Positions 24,269-33,065 of a DNA stretch of 53,711 nt are shown in pieces (position 1 is the first letter of the stretch; each line of letters opens with the position of its first letter). The notes under the pieces were generated by a model. The model had not been told where the DNA came from. It saw only the letters and a program-made list of their open reading frames with translations, and searched no databases. Origin of the DNA: JBOGGN01 sp050744165 (GTDB lineage Bacteria > Actinomycetota > Acidimicrobiia > Acidimicrobiales > Palsa-688); contig JBOGGN010000343.1 in the NCBI GenBank assembly GCA_050744165.1, positions 1-53,711 on the forward strand, written 5' to 3'. The translations under genes were made by a program, and so were the position numbers.

Positions 24269-25209
24269 GCCACATGACCGACACCGACCAAGCCGACATC
24301 GAATCGACCGGCGTCCGGGTCGTCTCCGCCAAGGTGGGGTTGCGCCGGCGGCTGCAGGACATCTGGTCGTACCGCCAACTCCTGGTCGGGATGACTCGCA
24401 AGGAGTTGAAGGTCAAGTACAAGAACAGCATCCTCGGCTTCGTCTGGTCGATGGTGAACCCGGCCACCAGCCTGGTGGTCTTCTACGTCGTCTTCCAGAT
24501 CGTTCTGAAGAACGGCATCCCCTATTTCGCCATTCTGCTCATCTCCGGGATCCTGATCTGGAACATTTTCCAGAACGGTCTCATGGCGGCCTGCAGCTCG
24601 ATCGTGGCCAACAGCGGCATCGTGAAAAAGGTCGCCTTCCCCCGTGAGACCTTGCCCTTGGCGTCGGTGGGGGCGGCGCTGGTGCACTTCTGCCTGCAGC
24701 TCGTGGTGCTCGTCATTTTCCTCGGGGTGTTCCGTTACGTCCCGGACTTTGCCTATCTGTGGCTCCTGGTGCCCGCCTTGGTGGCGGCGCTGCTCTTGGC
24801 CGGGGCGCTCGGGATCCTGCTGGCGGCCATCAACGTGAAGCTGCGCGACACCCAGCACATGCTCGAGATCGCGCTTCAGATCTGGTTTTGGGCCACGCCC
24901 ATCGTCTACGCGTACCGCACCGTCGCCGACCGGATTACCGCCCGTAGCTCCGTTTGGATACATCTGTTTTTCGATGTCTACAGGCTCAACCCGGTGACGC
25001 CCATCGTGCTCACATTCCAGAGGGCGATCTACCGGACACCGGAGCCTTTCGGGGCCGGGCACCAGCGTGTCCCGGTCCTTCCGGCCCACGCCGGCCAGTG
25101 GTGGTACCTCTGGCAGCTCCTGGTCGTGATCGCCTTCTCGGCCGGTCTGTTCCTGGTGGCCTTGGTCGTCTTCGGCCGCCAAGAGGGGAGCTTCGCCGAG
25201 GAGTTGTGA
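24265..25209 (+). CDS. wzm: Polysaccharide ABC exporter permease (Wzm-like)
   Basis: A 314-residue ABC-2-type permease with six hydrophobic segments. The cytoplasmic N-terminus contains LLVGMTRKELKVKYKNSILG followed by FVWSMVNP, the signature of Wzm/TagG-like polysaccharide permeases. FPRETLPLASVGAALVHF lies in the middle and LNPVTPIVLTFQRAIY before the last spans. It pairs with the Wzt-like ATPase at 16993 to export a lipid-linked glycan. GTG 24265 overlaps the upstream stop; ATG 24274 is the alternative. The last 200 bases are also spanned by the convergent gene on the minus strand. Confidence 0.88.
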   Translation: MSHMTDTDQADIESTGVRVVSAKVGLRRRLQDIWSYRQLLVGMTRKELKVKYKNSILGFVWSMVNPATSLVVFYVVFQIVLKNGIPYFAILLISGILIWNIFQNGLMAACSSIVANSGIVKKVAFPRETLPLASVGAALVHFCLQLVVLVIFLGVFRYVPDFAYLWLLVPALVAALLLAGALGILLAAINVKLRDTQHMLEIALQIWFWATPIVYAYRTVADRITARSSVWIHLFFDVYRLNPVTPIVLTFQRAIYRTPEPFGAGHQRVPVLPAHAGQWWYLWQLLVVIAFSAGLFLVALVVFGRQEGSFAEEL

Positions 25210-27568
25210 CCAAAGACGCGCCGCGACGCCCCCGACTTCGCTGGCGACGACGGCCTGCAATCTCGGTAGCGCCGCCGGCGCCCAACAGCAGAATCCCGGC
25301 CCCGAAGGCCACCAACGCCAAGGTCGTGTGGGGCGGTTGGAAGTCGAACTGGACCGTCGAGGTCCCCGCCGGCAGAGAAACCTGCTGGAAAAGGGCGCCG
25401 GCTTGCCGGATCGGCGCCGCCCGGCCATCAACGGTCGCCCGCCATCCCGGCATCGACAGCTCCTGGCGCTCCAGCATCGTCGCCGACGGGCACTGCGCCA
25501 CCACCCGGTCCCGGCCCGCGGCGTGCAGCTCGCAGGCCCCCGTCGGCTCGGAGAAGTACGGCGACGGGTCGGGCAGCGCCAGGATCTGCACCTGCGGGTC
25601 GGAGTAGACCACCTGCAGGGCAACCGGCTGCGCACCCGGCGACGGCGCAGGCAGCGTGACGCCCGCTTGGACCAGCACGTATTTCACGCCGACGGCTTCG
25701 AAGTTGCTGGCATGGTCGACGAATTCCTGGGCCGGCGAAGGCCCCGCGGAGTCCAGGGTCGTGGTGCCGGTGAACAGGATGGGATTGACATTCCCGTCGA
25801 GACTCGCGGTGATGTAATCGGCCCACTTCTTCGGAATCGGGATGTCGTTGATGTTGACGCTGGCGAGGCCGAAATAGGACCCATAATTGGGCAGCAGCGG
25901 CCCCAGACTGAACAGCCGGTACGACCCCATATGGGCTTTCAGGAAGACGATCGGCGCCGAATCGAACGTCGTCGACCGGGGCGCCGACAGCTGCGGCACG
26001 ACGAACATCACGAGCGCGTCGACCACGACCACCAGCGCCAAGCCGGCGGCGCGCACCGCCGCCTTGGGCACCAAGGCGATGGCCACGCCCACCACGATGA
26101 CCGCCACCCCCCACCCGGCCGACCCGAGAGCCCACGCCCGGTGGTGCGGCGCCCCAGCCAAATGGTGCACCAGCGGCAACGCCAGGGCACCCGAGGCGAC
26201 GCACATGAGCAATGCGAGGCTGCCCCCGATGAGCAGCCACAGCGTGCTGACTTCTCGCTGGACGATGTCCTCCAGCCCAAGGGCGGCCAAGACGACGAGG
26301 GCCAGCTCCCACGACGGCGGGGCGTAGCGGTAGAACGCCACGTTGGCCATTTGGGGCAGGAGATTCATGAGCGTCACGGCCGGTGACAGCCCGAAGGTCC
26401 GGCTGAGGCACACCACGACCCACAGGCCGAGCGCCACCCGCAGCCCCCGGTGGCGGCGGCCGGCCAGTCCCACCACGGCGAGCAGGACCACGGCGAGTGT
26501 CGTGAAGCCCCCGATGCTGCCCCAGGCGGCGGCCAGCCTCCCCGACCCGTCGTAGCCGTAGAAGCCGAAAATCGGTCCGTAGACGTACGGCAGGACGGTC
26601 ATCGGGGCCGCCGCCTTGACCAATGAGGCGTGGGCGAAGGTACCGCTGTGGGCGGTGGTGGCCCCGCCCAGGTAGTCCACGAACGCGACCAGAACCGGCG
26701 CTGCCAAGAGGACCCCGGCCACCGCCCCCGTGGCCACCCGGCCGACGAAGGCGACCACGGCCGCGCCGGGGCCGCGGCCCCCCTCCTGGCGAGCCACCTG
26801 GACGGCCCGCACGCCAACCCAGACGGCCACCAGGAGGCCGTCGATGTAGGCGGTCTCGGGAAAGCCGGCGTACAACGACAGGGCCAGCGCCACCGCCACC
26901 AGAAGCCACCCGGAGCCCCCGTGGTCGACGGAGCCATAGATCAGTTCGACGCCGAGCAAGAGCAGCGGGAGAAAGGCGATCGGGTTGACCGGCGCATGCC
27001 CCAACCAGGCAAAGGTGCCGTTGACGGAGAAGGCGGCGGCACCGGCGAACGCCGCCCAGCGGCCGGCGCCGAGGCGGCGCAGCAGGAGCAAGGTGGCCAG
27101 CCCCGTCACGATCTCCAGGAGGAGATGGAGGTAGAGCAGGCCGTTGGCCAAGGCCAGCAGGACGACCAGCGGAAACATCGCCGCCGACTGCATCTCGCCC
27201 GCCAGCGGCGCCCCGACCCCCTCGTAGTGGTTCCACCAGGGGACCGTTCCGTGCAGCCAGTCCGTAGCCGCGAGGTGCCCGAGGGCCTGGGTGGTGAATC
27301 CGGAGTTCGGGTCGATGGTGTCGAGCCCCGGTGCCGCTCCGGACCGGACGGTGACGCCGAGGCCGCTCACCTGGTGGAGAGGATTCTGGTCGATCACGTG
27401 CCCGAGCGAGGCGGCGTTGGCTAGGACCACCACGAGGATGAGCGCCGCGCCCGCGCCGAGCTCCGGGTGCCGCCGCCACAGGCTGGCGACGGCGGCGACG
27501 ACACGCCCGAAGCCGCCCATCGGCGCGGATCCAGGGACGTCCCCGGTGCTGTCCCCGGTGGCACCCAT
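25010..27568 (-). CDS. YfhO-like polytopic membrane protein
   Basis: Up to 852 residues with about twelve to fourteen membrane spans. DTIDPNSGFTTQALGHLAAT, VPWWNHYEGVGAPLAGEMQS and the later AGFPETAYIDGLL are typical of the YfhO/GT-C-like family associated with glycosylation of cell-wall polymers. An extracytoplasmic domain (about 570-750) contains SMPGWRATVDGRAAPI, characteristic of YfhO C-terminal regions, followed by a last span. The final 85 residues are Arg/Pro-rich and lie antisense to the permease gene. They may be genuine read-through of a GC-rich frame rather than selected sequence. ATG 27568 is used as start. Confidence 0.78.
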   Translation of the reverse strand: MGATGDSTGDVPGSAPMGGFGRVVAAVASLWRRHPELGAGAALILVVVLANAASLGHVIDQNPLHQVSGLGVTVRSGAAPGLDTIDPNSGFTTQALGHLAATDWLHGTVPWWNHYEGVGAPLAGEMQSAAMFPLVVLLALANGLLYLHLLLEIVTGLATLLLLRRLGAGRWAAFAGAAAFSVNGTFAWLGHAPVNPIAFLPLLLLGVELIYGSVDHGGSGWLLVAVALALSLYAGFPETAYIDGLLVAVWVGVRAVQVARQEGGRGPGAAVVAFVGRVATGAVAGVLLAAPVLVAFVDYLGGATTAHSGTFAHASLVKAAAPMTVLPYVYGPIFGFYGYDGSGRLAAAWGSIGGFTTLAVVLLAVVGLAGRRHRGLRVALGLWVVVCLSRTFGLSPAVTLMNLLPQMANVAFYRYAPPSWELALVVLAALGLEDIVQREVSTLWLLIGGSLALLMCVASGALALPLVHHLAGAPHHRAWALGSAGWGVAVIVVGVAIALVPKAAVRAAGLALVVVVDALVMFVVPQLSAPRSTTFDSAPIVFLKAHMGSYRLFSLGPLLPNYGSYFGLASVNINDIPIPKKWADYITASLDGNVNPILFTGTTTLDSAGPSPAQEFVDHASNFEAVGVKYVLVQAGVTLPAPSPGAQPVALQVVYSDPQVQILALPDPSPYFSEPTGACELHAAGRDRVVAQCPSATMLERQELSMPGWRATVDGRAAPIRQAGALFQQVSLPAGTSTVQFDFQPPHTTLALVAFGAGILLLGAGGATEIAGRRRQRSRGRRGASLVTTPRRSSPLGGRRRPRPPGTDRPRRRSRPGAARGTTTGRRGPEGPGHAGARPRKAPVSGRSPSGM

Positions 27569-27636
27569 GACCGGGCTGTTTTAGCAGTTCCCGTCCCGCC
27601 GGTCCCTGCTTCATGTCCGGGCGGGCGGCTTGCGGC

Positions 27637-27642
27637 TACAGT
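27637..27642 (+). promoter_or_regulatory. Candidate -10 element
   Basis: TACAGT lies 47 bases before the GTG at 27690, in the divergent gap between the YfhO-like and GT2 genes. No convincing -35 was seen. Confidence 0.3.
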
Positions 27643-27689
27643 CGCTTTTCAGGTCATCCGGACGGCACTCGGCAGCGCGGGGGAGGGCA

Positions 27690-28805
27690 GTGAGCGTACG
27701 AGACGACTTGGCGCAAGGACAGCCTGCTCCCAGCACCGTTTCCGCTCAGATGGAGGGCTCCGCGGCACCTGCCAACGCCGTCCAAACCGTCTCCCGGCCA
27801 CCGTCCCCGGTCGAGCGCCACCCCGTCGTGGCGTCAATGAGCGACCCGGTTGGGCCGCCGCAGCTGGCCGGGGATGGGGCCGGCGTGGCGGTGTTGATCC
27901 CTTGTCTCAACGAGGAATCGACGGTGGCCCGGGTCGTGGCCGGCTTCCGCCACGCCCTGCCCGAGGCCGGCATTTTCGTGTATGACAACGGGTCGACCGA
28001 CAAGACGGCGGCGGTCGCCGAGCGGGCTGGGGCCGTCGTGCGCCGCGAGCCTCGTCCCGGCAAGGGCAACGTCATCCGGAGGATGTTCGCCGACGTCGAC
28101 GCCGAGGTCTACCTGCTGGTCGACGGCGACGACACCTACGATCCCGCGCTGGCGCCGTCAATGGTGCAGATGCTGGTGGACCACCAGCTCGACATGGTGG
28201 TCGCCTGCCGCCGTCCCGACGTCGACGACGACCACGCCTTTCCTCGGGGCCACACCGCGGGAAACGTCCTTTTTTCCAAGGGCATCCGCATGCTGTTCGG
28301 CGGCCATTTCACCGACGTGTTTTCGGGTTACCGGGCCCTCAGCCGGCGGCTGGTCAAATCGCTTCCGGTCCACGCCAAGGGTTTCGAGATCGAGACCGAG
28401 CTCACGGCCCACGCCGTGCAACTCCAGGCGGCTTGTGCCGAGGTGGACGGCACCTACCGCAGCCGGGTCGACGGTTCGGACAGCAAGCTGCGCACCTGGC
28501 ACGACGGCTTCCGCATCCTCGGCGTGTCTCTCCGTTTGTTCAAGGAAATGCACCCGGCCCGCTTTTTCGGCGTGTTCTTCCTCCTGCTCACCGTCGCCGC
28601 CTTGGCGCTCGGCCTGCCCGTCGTCGACACCTATGTCCATACCGGACTGGTGCCCCGGTTCCCGACGGCCATCTTGGCGGCCGCCTTGCAGATCGTGGCC
28701 TTCATATGCCTGACGTGCGGTCTGATCCTCGACAGCGTGGCCCGGGGCCGAGCCGAGATGCGCCGGTTGGCCTACCTGCAGATCGGTCACAGCCAGCTCC
28801 CTTAG
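27690..28805 (+). CDS. GT2 family glycosyltransferase with C-terminal membrane helices
   Basis: About 371 residues from GTG 27690, which follows GGGAGGGCA. After an Ala/Pro-rich N-terminus of about 65 residues the GT2 fold begins (VAVLIPCLNEESTVARVV) with YDNGSTDKT and the metal site LVDGDDTYD. KGFEIETELTAHAV near residue 230 is typical of the dolichol-phosphate-mannose-synthase-like branch. Two hydrophobic segments near 295-345 anchor it to the membrane. It probably makes or elongates a polyprenyl-linked sugar. ATG 27750 or 27837 could also be the start. It converges on the next gene with a 4-base stop overlap. Confidence 0.82.
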   Translation: MSVRDDLAQGQPAPSTVSAQMEGSAAPANAVQTVSRPPSPVERHPVVASMSDPVGPPQLAGDGAGVAVLIPCLNEESTVARVVAGFRHALPEAGIFVYDNGSTDKTAAVAERAGAVVRREPRPGKGNVIRRMFADVDAEVYLLVDGDDTYDPALAPSMVQMLVDHQLDMVVACRRPDVDDDHAFPRGHTAGNVLFSKGIRMLFGGHFTDVFSGYRALSRRLVKSLPVHAKGFEIETELTAHAVQLQAACAEVDGTYRSRVDGSDSKLRTWHDGFRILGVSLRLFKEMHPARFFGVFFLLLTVAALALGLPVVDTYVHTGLVPRFPTAILAAALQIVAFICLTCGLILDSVARGRAEMRRLAYLQIGHSQLP

Positions 28806-31800
28806 CGACCCCCGCGGGCGCCGCCCTCCGGGTCGCACAGGTAGTCGTAGATACGGGCCAGGCTGGCATCCCAGTCGGAGAAGTCCCGGTCGATGTCCGT
28901 CAGCGCCTGCTTGGTCAGCTGGCCCCGGAGCTCGGGGTCGTCGACCAGCAGCTCGATGGCCTCGACCAGCCCGTCGACGTTGGGCGCCACCCGCAGGCAG
29001 TTCTCCCCGTCCCGCAAGAGCCATGAGAACGCTTGCTTGTCGAAGCTGATCACCGCCACCCCCGAGGCCATCAGCTCCAGCGGCAGGTAGGACGGGTGCT
29101 CGGAGACGGTGAGGGCGATGCCGATGTCGCAGGTGCGGTACAGGTTGCCGGTGGCCCGGTAGTCGAGCAGCCCCAGGTGGGTGACGCCGCTGCCCAGGTC
29201 CTCGGGCCGGGCCCAGGAGCCCGCGGTCACGATCCTCACCCGGTCCCCGAATCGGGCCTTGACCTCGGCCAGCGCCACCGATGCCAGCTCCCAACAGTTA
29301 CGCCAGTGGCCGGGCCGGGAGTACAGGAACACGGTGACCGGCTCCCCCCGGCCGTGGGAGCGGCGGCCGCGGGGGTGGAACACGGTGCGGTCGACACTGG
29401 GGGAAAATGCCTTGCCCCGCCCCCCATACCGCTCCCGGTAGACGGCTTCGAGCGCCGTGGTGTTGCAGATGCCGAGCAGTCCCATCCGGTAGGTCGCCTC
29501 GGCCAGGGCGAACAGTGTGCCCGCGGGGTAGAACAGCGGCTCCAGGTCCTGGATCAGGTACGCCTTGCGCGCCGCCCGTTCGAAGTTGGTGACCGAGTAG
29601 GCGGTGACCCACTGGGTGGCGACGGCCACGTCGCAGGACGGAGCCGCGGCGAGGGACCCTGCGGTCGGCTGGTCGTGGAACACGATGGTGCTACCCGCCA
29701 GCCGGGGGAAGGCGGCGGCCAGGGCGGCTCGGATATAGGCCTCGTTGGGATCGCTCCACAACACGAACCGGTTGTCAACGCCGTGGTGGCGGGCCAGGTG
29801 GTCGGCGATGCGCAGCGCCGTGTTGACCCCGCCGTAGAAGGGGCTGTCGATGTCGGGGAGAAACCAGTTCACGGTGCCGACGTCGAGGCGGGCCCGCCGA
29901 AGGGCGTGATTGGCGACCACCGCGGCCGCCGGCGCCCGGCAAATGGTCGCCATGCGGCGGGTCTCGGCCTCGTCGTCACGCTGGCGGTAGGCCTCCAGGT
30001 TGCGGCCGATGACCACGCCGAGGCGCTGCCGGGGGCTGACCTCGCCCGCCGGGCGCAGCTTGGGCTCGGAGCTGAACAGCGACAGGTTGGGCGAGAAATA
30101 GGGGTCGCCGCCAAGGATCCAGCTCTGGTAACGCCAGTAGCTGATGAACAGGTCGGCGGTGGGCACGAAGTTGCGCCGGGTGGCTCCCTCGAGGTGGCGG
30201 ACCATCCCGAAGGGCAGACAGACGTTGCGCCTGCCGGAGAGCACCGTGTCCAGGCCGAGGGCGACGTCGCTGCCGCACAGCTGGAAACGCTCGTCGAAGC
30301 CGCCGACGTCGTCGAGCAACGAGCGCTCGATGGCAACGCAGGCCCCGGTGGCCGACAGCGTGTTGCGGTACCAGGTGGTCGGCCCGATCAGCGACGGCGA
30401 GCCTGCGGCCATGCCCTGAAACAGGTGCTCGGCCAGCCCGTGCATGCCGAGCACCACTCCGCCGTGCTGGATGGCGCCGGACTCGTCGAGCAGCTGCATG
30501 CCCACCACGCCGATCTCGGGCCGCAGCGCCCACGACACCATCTCCCGCAGCCATCCCGGGTCGATGGCTTCGGTGTCGTCGTTCAGGAACACCAGCACCT
30601 GGCCCTTGGCCATCTTGGCCCCGGCGTTGTTGACCGCCGAGTAGTTGAACGGCTCCTCCTCCCACCACTCCACCCGGAGGTCGAGGGAGCGGCCCTGGGC
30701 CCGGTACCACGCCTCCCGTTCCTCGGTCCGGCCGCCGTTGTCGATCACGACCACCTCGACCTCGGGATAGTCGGTGGTCCGCAGCGTCGCGAAGCATCGT
30801 TCGAGGAGCGACCGGTTGTGGCGGGTGGGGATGACGATGCTCACCACCGGCCACTGGTCCGGGTACCAGCGCACCCTGGCCATTCCCTGCCACCCCTCCA
30901 CGGTTGCCGGCAGCCCGGCTGCGTCCAGGTGCCGGCGCACCGCCGCCATCCCGGCCTCGGTGACCTCGTCGGCCCGGTCGGCCACATGCGCCAGCACCAG
31001 GGGCAGCCGGGCCACCTGCTCGACGCCGAACCGGGACCGGAGGAGCAGGTCCCAAAGGCACTCTTCACCGCCGTCGGGCGCGGCGCCGCTGGGCGCACTA
31101 CCCGGGCCACCGACCCCGACGCCGTCGGGCGCGGCGCTGGGCGCACTGCCCGGGATACCGGCCTCACCGCCCTCGGGGGCACCCTCCTGTATGGGCGTCA
31201 AGCCGCCAGCGGCCCGCAGGGCCCGGCGCCGGATCGCGAAGCTCCGGCCCAGGTAGTTGGCCCCGAGCAGGGTCTCCGGGGACCACCCGGGCCGGAAGCG
31301 CGGCGAAATCGGCATGCCGCCCCTGCCCAAGAGGTCGTCGTCCCAGTACACCAGGTCGACCAGTGGGTCGCGCCCGGCGACTTCGGCGATGCGGGCTGCC
31401 AGGTCGGGCTCCAGGACGTCGCCGGGGCGCACGAAGACGACGAACCCGCGGTCGGGGCCTTCCACGGCTCGGCGGGACGCCTCGGTCCAGCCGCCGGCGG
31501 CGACCGCCAGGTCGGTGGCGGGCCAGGCTTGCTGGCGAAGTGAGGCGTGGGAGGGGCGGGTCGAGGCACTTTTCCCACTGCTTCCCACCACGACGACACT
31601 GACCGGCACCGCCTCGGCGCCCTTGGCGGCGCCCAGCTGCCGGCGCCCGGCGCCGTTGCGCAGGCGATGGCCGGCCAGCCACAGCGGGTAGGGCAGCGCA
31701 GGCACGGGCACGCCCGCCGCCCGCAACAGCTCGCCGGCGGCGTCCATCAGCTGGTCACCGTGGTGGGCCAGCGCAGCCACATCCCGGCCCACGGCCCGAC

Positions 31801-31915
31801 CGACCCGGCCGAGGCGCAAGGCCGCGGTGATGGTGTCGCGGCGGCGGGTTCCGATCGGCATCGCCTCCTTGGCCGCCTCCCGGAGGCCGGCGAGTCGGGA
31901 CGGGGGCGCACTCAC
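28802..31915 (-). CDS. Large GT2 + WsaF-like GT4 glycosyltransferase
   Basis: A 1037-residue protein. Residues 1-340 form a degenerate first glycosyltransferase-like region with YWDDDLLGRGG. A complete GT2 domain starts near 357 (VVSIVIPTRHNRSLLERCF, then VFLNDDTEAIDPGW). A C-terminal domain from about 677 opens with VNWFLPDIDSPFYGGVNTAL and contains SEHPSYLPLELMASG. This layout is that of WsaF-like rhamnosyltransferases and related S-layer or cell-wall glycan enzymes. A Gly/Ala/Pro insertion near 255-285 is encoded by a DNA repeat. The start GTG 31915 overlaps the stop of a 4-codon mini-ORF. It likely acts with the ABC exporter locus. Confidence 0.85.
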   Translation of the reverse strand: MSAPPSRLAGLREAAKEAMPIGTRRRDTITAALRLGRVGRAVGRDVAALAHHGDQLMDAAGELLRAAGVPVPALPYPLWLAGHRLRNGAGRRQLGAAKGAEAVPVSVVVVGSSGKSASTRPSHASLRQQAWPATDLAVAAGGWTEASRRAVEGPDRGFVVFVRPGDVLEPDLAARIAEVAGRDPLVDLVYWDDDLLGRGGMPISPRFRPGWSPETLLGANYLGRSFAIRRRALRAAGGLTPIQEGAPEGGEAGIPGSAPSAAPDGVGVGGPGSAPSGAAPDGGEECLWDLLLRSRFGVEQVARLPLVLAHVADRADEVTEAGMAAVRRHLDAAGLPATVEGWQGMARVRWYPDQWPVVSIVIPTRHNRSLLERCFATLRTTDYPEVEVVVIDNGGRTEEREAWYRAQGRSLDLRVEWWEEEPFNYSAVNNAGAKMAKGQVLVFLNDDTEAIDPGWLREMVSWALRPEIGVVGMQLLDESGAIQHGGVVLGMHGLAEHLFQGMAAGSPSLIGPTTWYRNTLSATGACVAIERSLLDDVGGFDERFQLCGSDVALGLDTVLSGRRNVCLPFGMVRHLEGATRRNFVPTADLFISYWRYQSWILGGDPYFSPNLSLFSSEPKLRPAGEVSPRQRLGVVIGRNLEAYRQRDDEAETRRMATICRAPAAAVVANHALRRARLDVGTVNWFLPDIDSPFYGGVNTALRIADHLARHHGVDNRFVLWSDPNEAYIRAALAAAFPRLAGSTIVFHDQPTAGSLAAAPSCDVAVATQWVTAYSVTNFERAARKAYLIQDLEPLFYPAGTLFALAEATYRMGLLGICNTTALEAVYRERYGGRGKAFSPSVDRTVFHPRGRRSHGRGEPVTVFLYSRPGHWRNCWELASVALAEVKARFGDRVRIVTAGSWARPEDLGSGVTHLGLLDYRATGNLYRTCDIGIALTVSEHPSYLPLELMASGVAVISFDKQAFSWLLRDGENCLRVAPNVDGLVEAIELLVDDPELRGQLTKQALTDIDRDFSDWDASLARIYDYLCDPEGGARGGR
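31070..31154 (-). repeat. Imperfect direct repeat inside glycosyltransferase gene
   Basis: Two copies of a roughly 34-37-base G/C-rich unit (31070-31106 and 31121-31154) beginning GCCGTCGGGCGCGGCG and ending CCCGGG. They encode the paired GSAPS.AAPDG peptides of the insertion and differ by a 3-base indel. Confidence 0.8.
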
Positions 31916-31938
31916 AGTGGGCTCACAGCCCGAGCCTA
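31912..31938 (-). promoter_or_regulatory. Candidate leaderless promoter with coupled 4-codon mini-ORF
   Basis: On the minus strand TAGGCT (31933-31938) lies six bases before GTG AGC CCA CTG TGA. The TGA overlaps the GTG start of the glycosyltransferase gene as GTGA. Confidence 0.42.
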
Positions 31939-31970
31939 GGGCTCAGGACTGATTGCCCCGACCACCGGCG

Positions 31971-32963
31971 CTAGGCCCGGCGCACCGGATTTGCCGCCTC
32001 GACGGCGGCGATGTCGGCGTCCACCATGATCTGCACCAGCTGGTCGAAGCGGGTCTCGGCCCGCCACCCGAGTTCCCGCTCGGCGTGCGAGGGGTCCCCG
32101 AGGAGGTAGTTGACCTCGGCCGGGCGGACGTAGGCCGGGTCGACCGTGACGTACTTCTCCCAGTCCAGGCCCACGTGGCCGAAGGCGCAGACGCAGAAGT
32201 CGCGGACGCTGTGGGTCTCGCCGGTCGCCACCACGTAGTCCCCAGGCTTGTCGTGCTGCAGCATGCGCCACATCGCCTCGACGTATTCGGGTGCGTAGCC
32301 CCAGTCCCGTTTGGGGTCGAGGGAACCGAGGCGCAGCTGGTCCTGCAGTCCGCAGGCGATGCGGGCTACGCCGAGGGAGATCTTGCGGGTCACGAAGTTT
32401 TCGCCCCGGCGGGGGCTCTCGTGGTTGAAGAGGATGCCGTTGACCGTGAACATGTCGTAGGACTCACGGAAGTTGACCGTGGTGTGGTAGGCGAAGACCT
32501 TGGCCGAGGCGTAGGGGCTGCGGGGGTGAAACGGCGTCGCCTCCGACTGGGGCGGGGCCGCCGAGCCGAACATCTCCGACGACGAAGCCTGGTAGAAGCG
32601 GGCGTCGACTCCAGACGCGTGGATGGCCTCCAGCAACCGCACGGCGCCGAGGCCGGTGACCTCGCCGGTGTAGTCCGGCACCTCGAAGCTGATCGCCACG
32701 TGGCTCTGGGCGCCCAGGTTGTAGATCTCGTCGGGTTGGATGTCCCGCACCAGGTTGACCAGCCCGACGGCGTCGGACAGGTCGCCGTAGTGCAACTTGA
32801 GCGGCGAGTCGGCGCCATGGCCGAGATGGTCGATGCGGTGGCGGTTGAAGCTGGACGAGCGGCGGACGATTCCGTGGACCTCGTAGCCCTTGGCCAGCAG
32901 CAACTCGGCCAAGTACGAGCCGTCCTGTCCGGAAATCCCGGTGATGAGGGCGCAGCGCGGCAT
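31971..32963 (-). CDS. gmd: GDP-mannose 4,6-dehydratase
   Basis: A 330-residue extended SDR. The N-terminal PRCALITGISGQDGSYLAEL is the diagnostic NADP-binding motif of Gmd. VRRSSSFNRHRIDHL, YNLGAQSHVAISFE, the SSEMFGS strand and the catalytic YASAK complete the family set. It converts GDP-D-mannose to GDP-4-keto-6-deoxymannose, precursor of fucose, rhamnose and related deoxysugars. No GDP-fucose synthase is seen nearby, so the product branch is open. ATG 32963 is chosen because TAGGCT lies seven bases upstream, giving a leaderless start. A longer frame begins at 33002. Confidence 0.92.
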   Translation of the reverse strand: MPRCALITGISGQDGSYLAELLLAKGYEVHGIVRRSSSFNRHRIDHLGHGADSPLKLHYGDLSDAVGLVNLVRDIQPDEIYNLGAQSHVAISFEVPDYTGEVTGLGAVRLLEAIHASGVDARFYQASSSEMFGSAAPPQSEATPFHPRSPYASAKVFAYHTTVNFRESYDMFTVNGILFNHESPRRGENFVTRKISLGVARIACGLQDQLRLGSLDPKRDWGYAPEYVEAMWRMLQHDKPGDYVVATGETHSVRDFCVCAFGHVGLDWEKYVTVDPAYVRPAEVNYLLGDPSHAERELGWRAETRFDQLVQIMVDADIAAVEAANPVRRA

Positions 32964-32976
32964 CGGGGCGAGCCTA
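32964..32976 (-). promoter_or_regulatory. Candidate leaderless -10 element for gmd
   Basis: TAGGCT on the minus strand (32971-32976), seven bases, then ATG 32963. The hexamer is identical to the one before the glycosyltransferase gene at 31938. Confidence 0.42.
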
Positions 32977-33015
32977 GCGAGCAGGCTGCGATCCCCCCCC
33001 AACCGGCCGGCGCTG

Positions 33016-33054
33016 GGGTGGGTCGCGTCCCGCCGCGGGTTATCCGACCCACCC
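33016..33054. terminator. Hairpin downstream of the DrrB-like gene
   Basis: GGGTGGGTCG (33016-33025) and CGACCCACCC (33045-33054) are perfectly complementary with a 19-base loop. The hairpin follows the permease stop on the minus strand. No T-tract is present. Confidence 0.35.
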
Positions 33055-33065
33055 GCTGGTCCTGC

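Noticed and set aside
31070..31154. Insertion sequence remnant in the glycosyltransferase gene
   Set aside because: The repeat is short, in frame and G/C-rich like its surroundings, with no terminal inverted repeats or target duplication.
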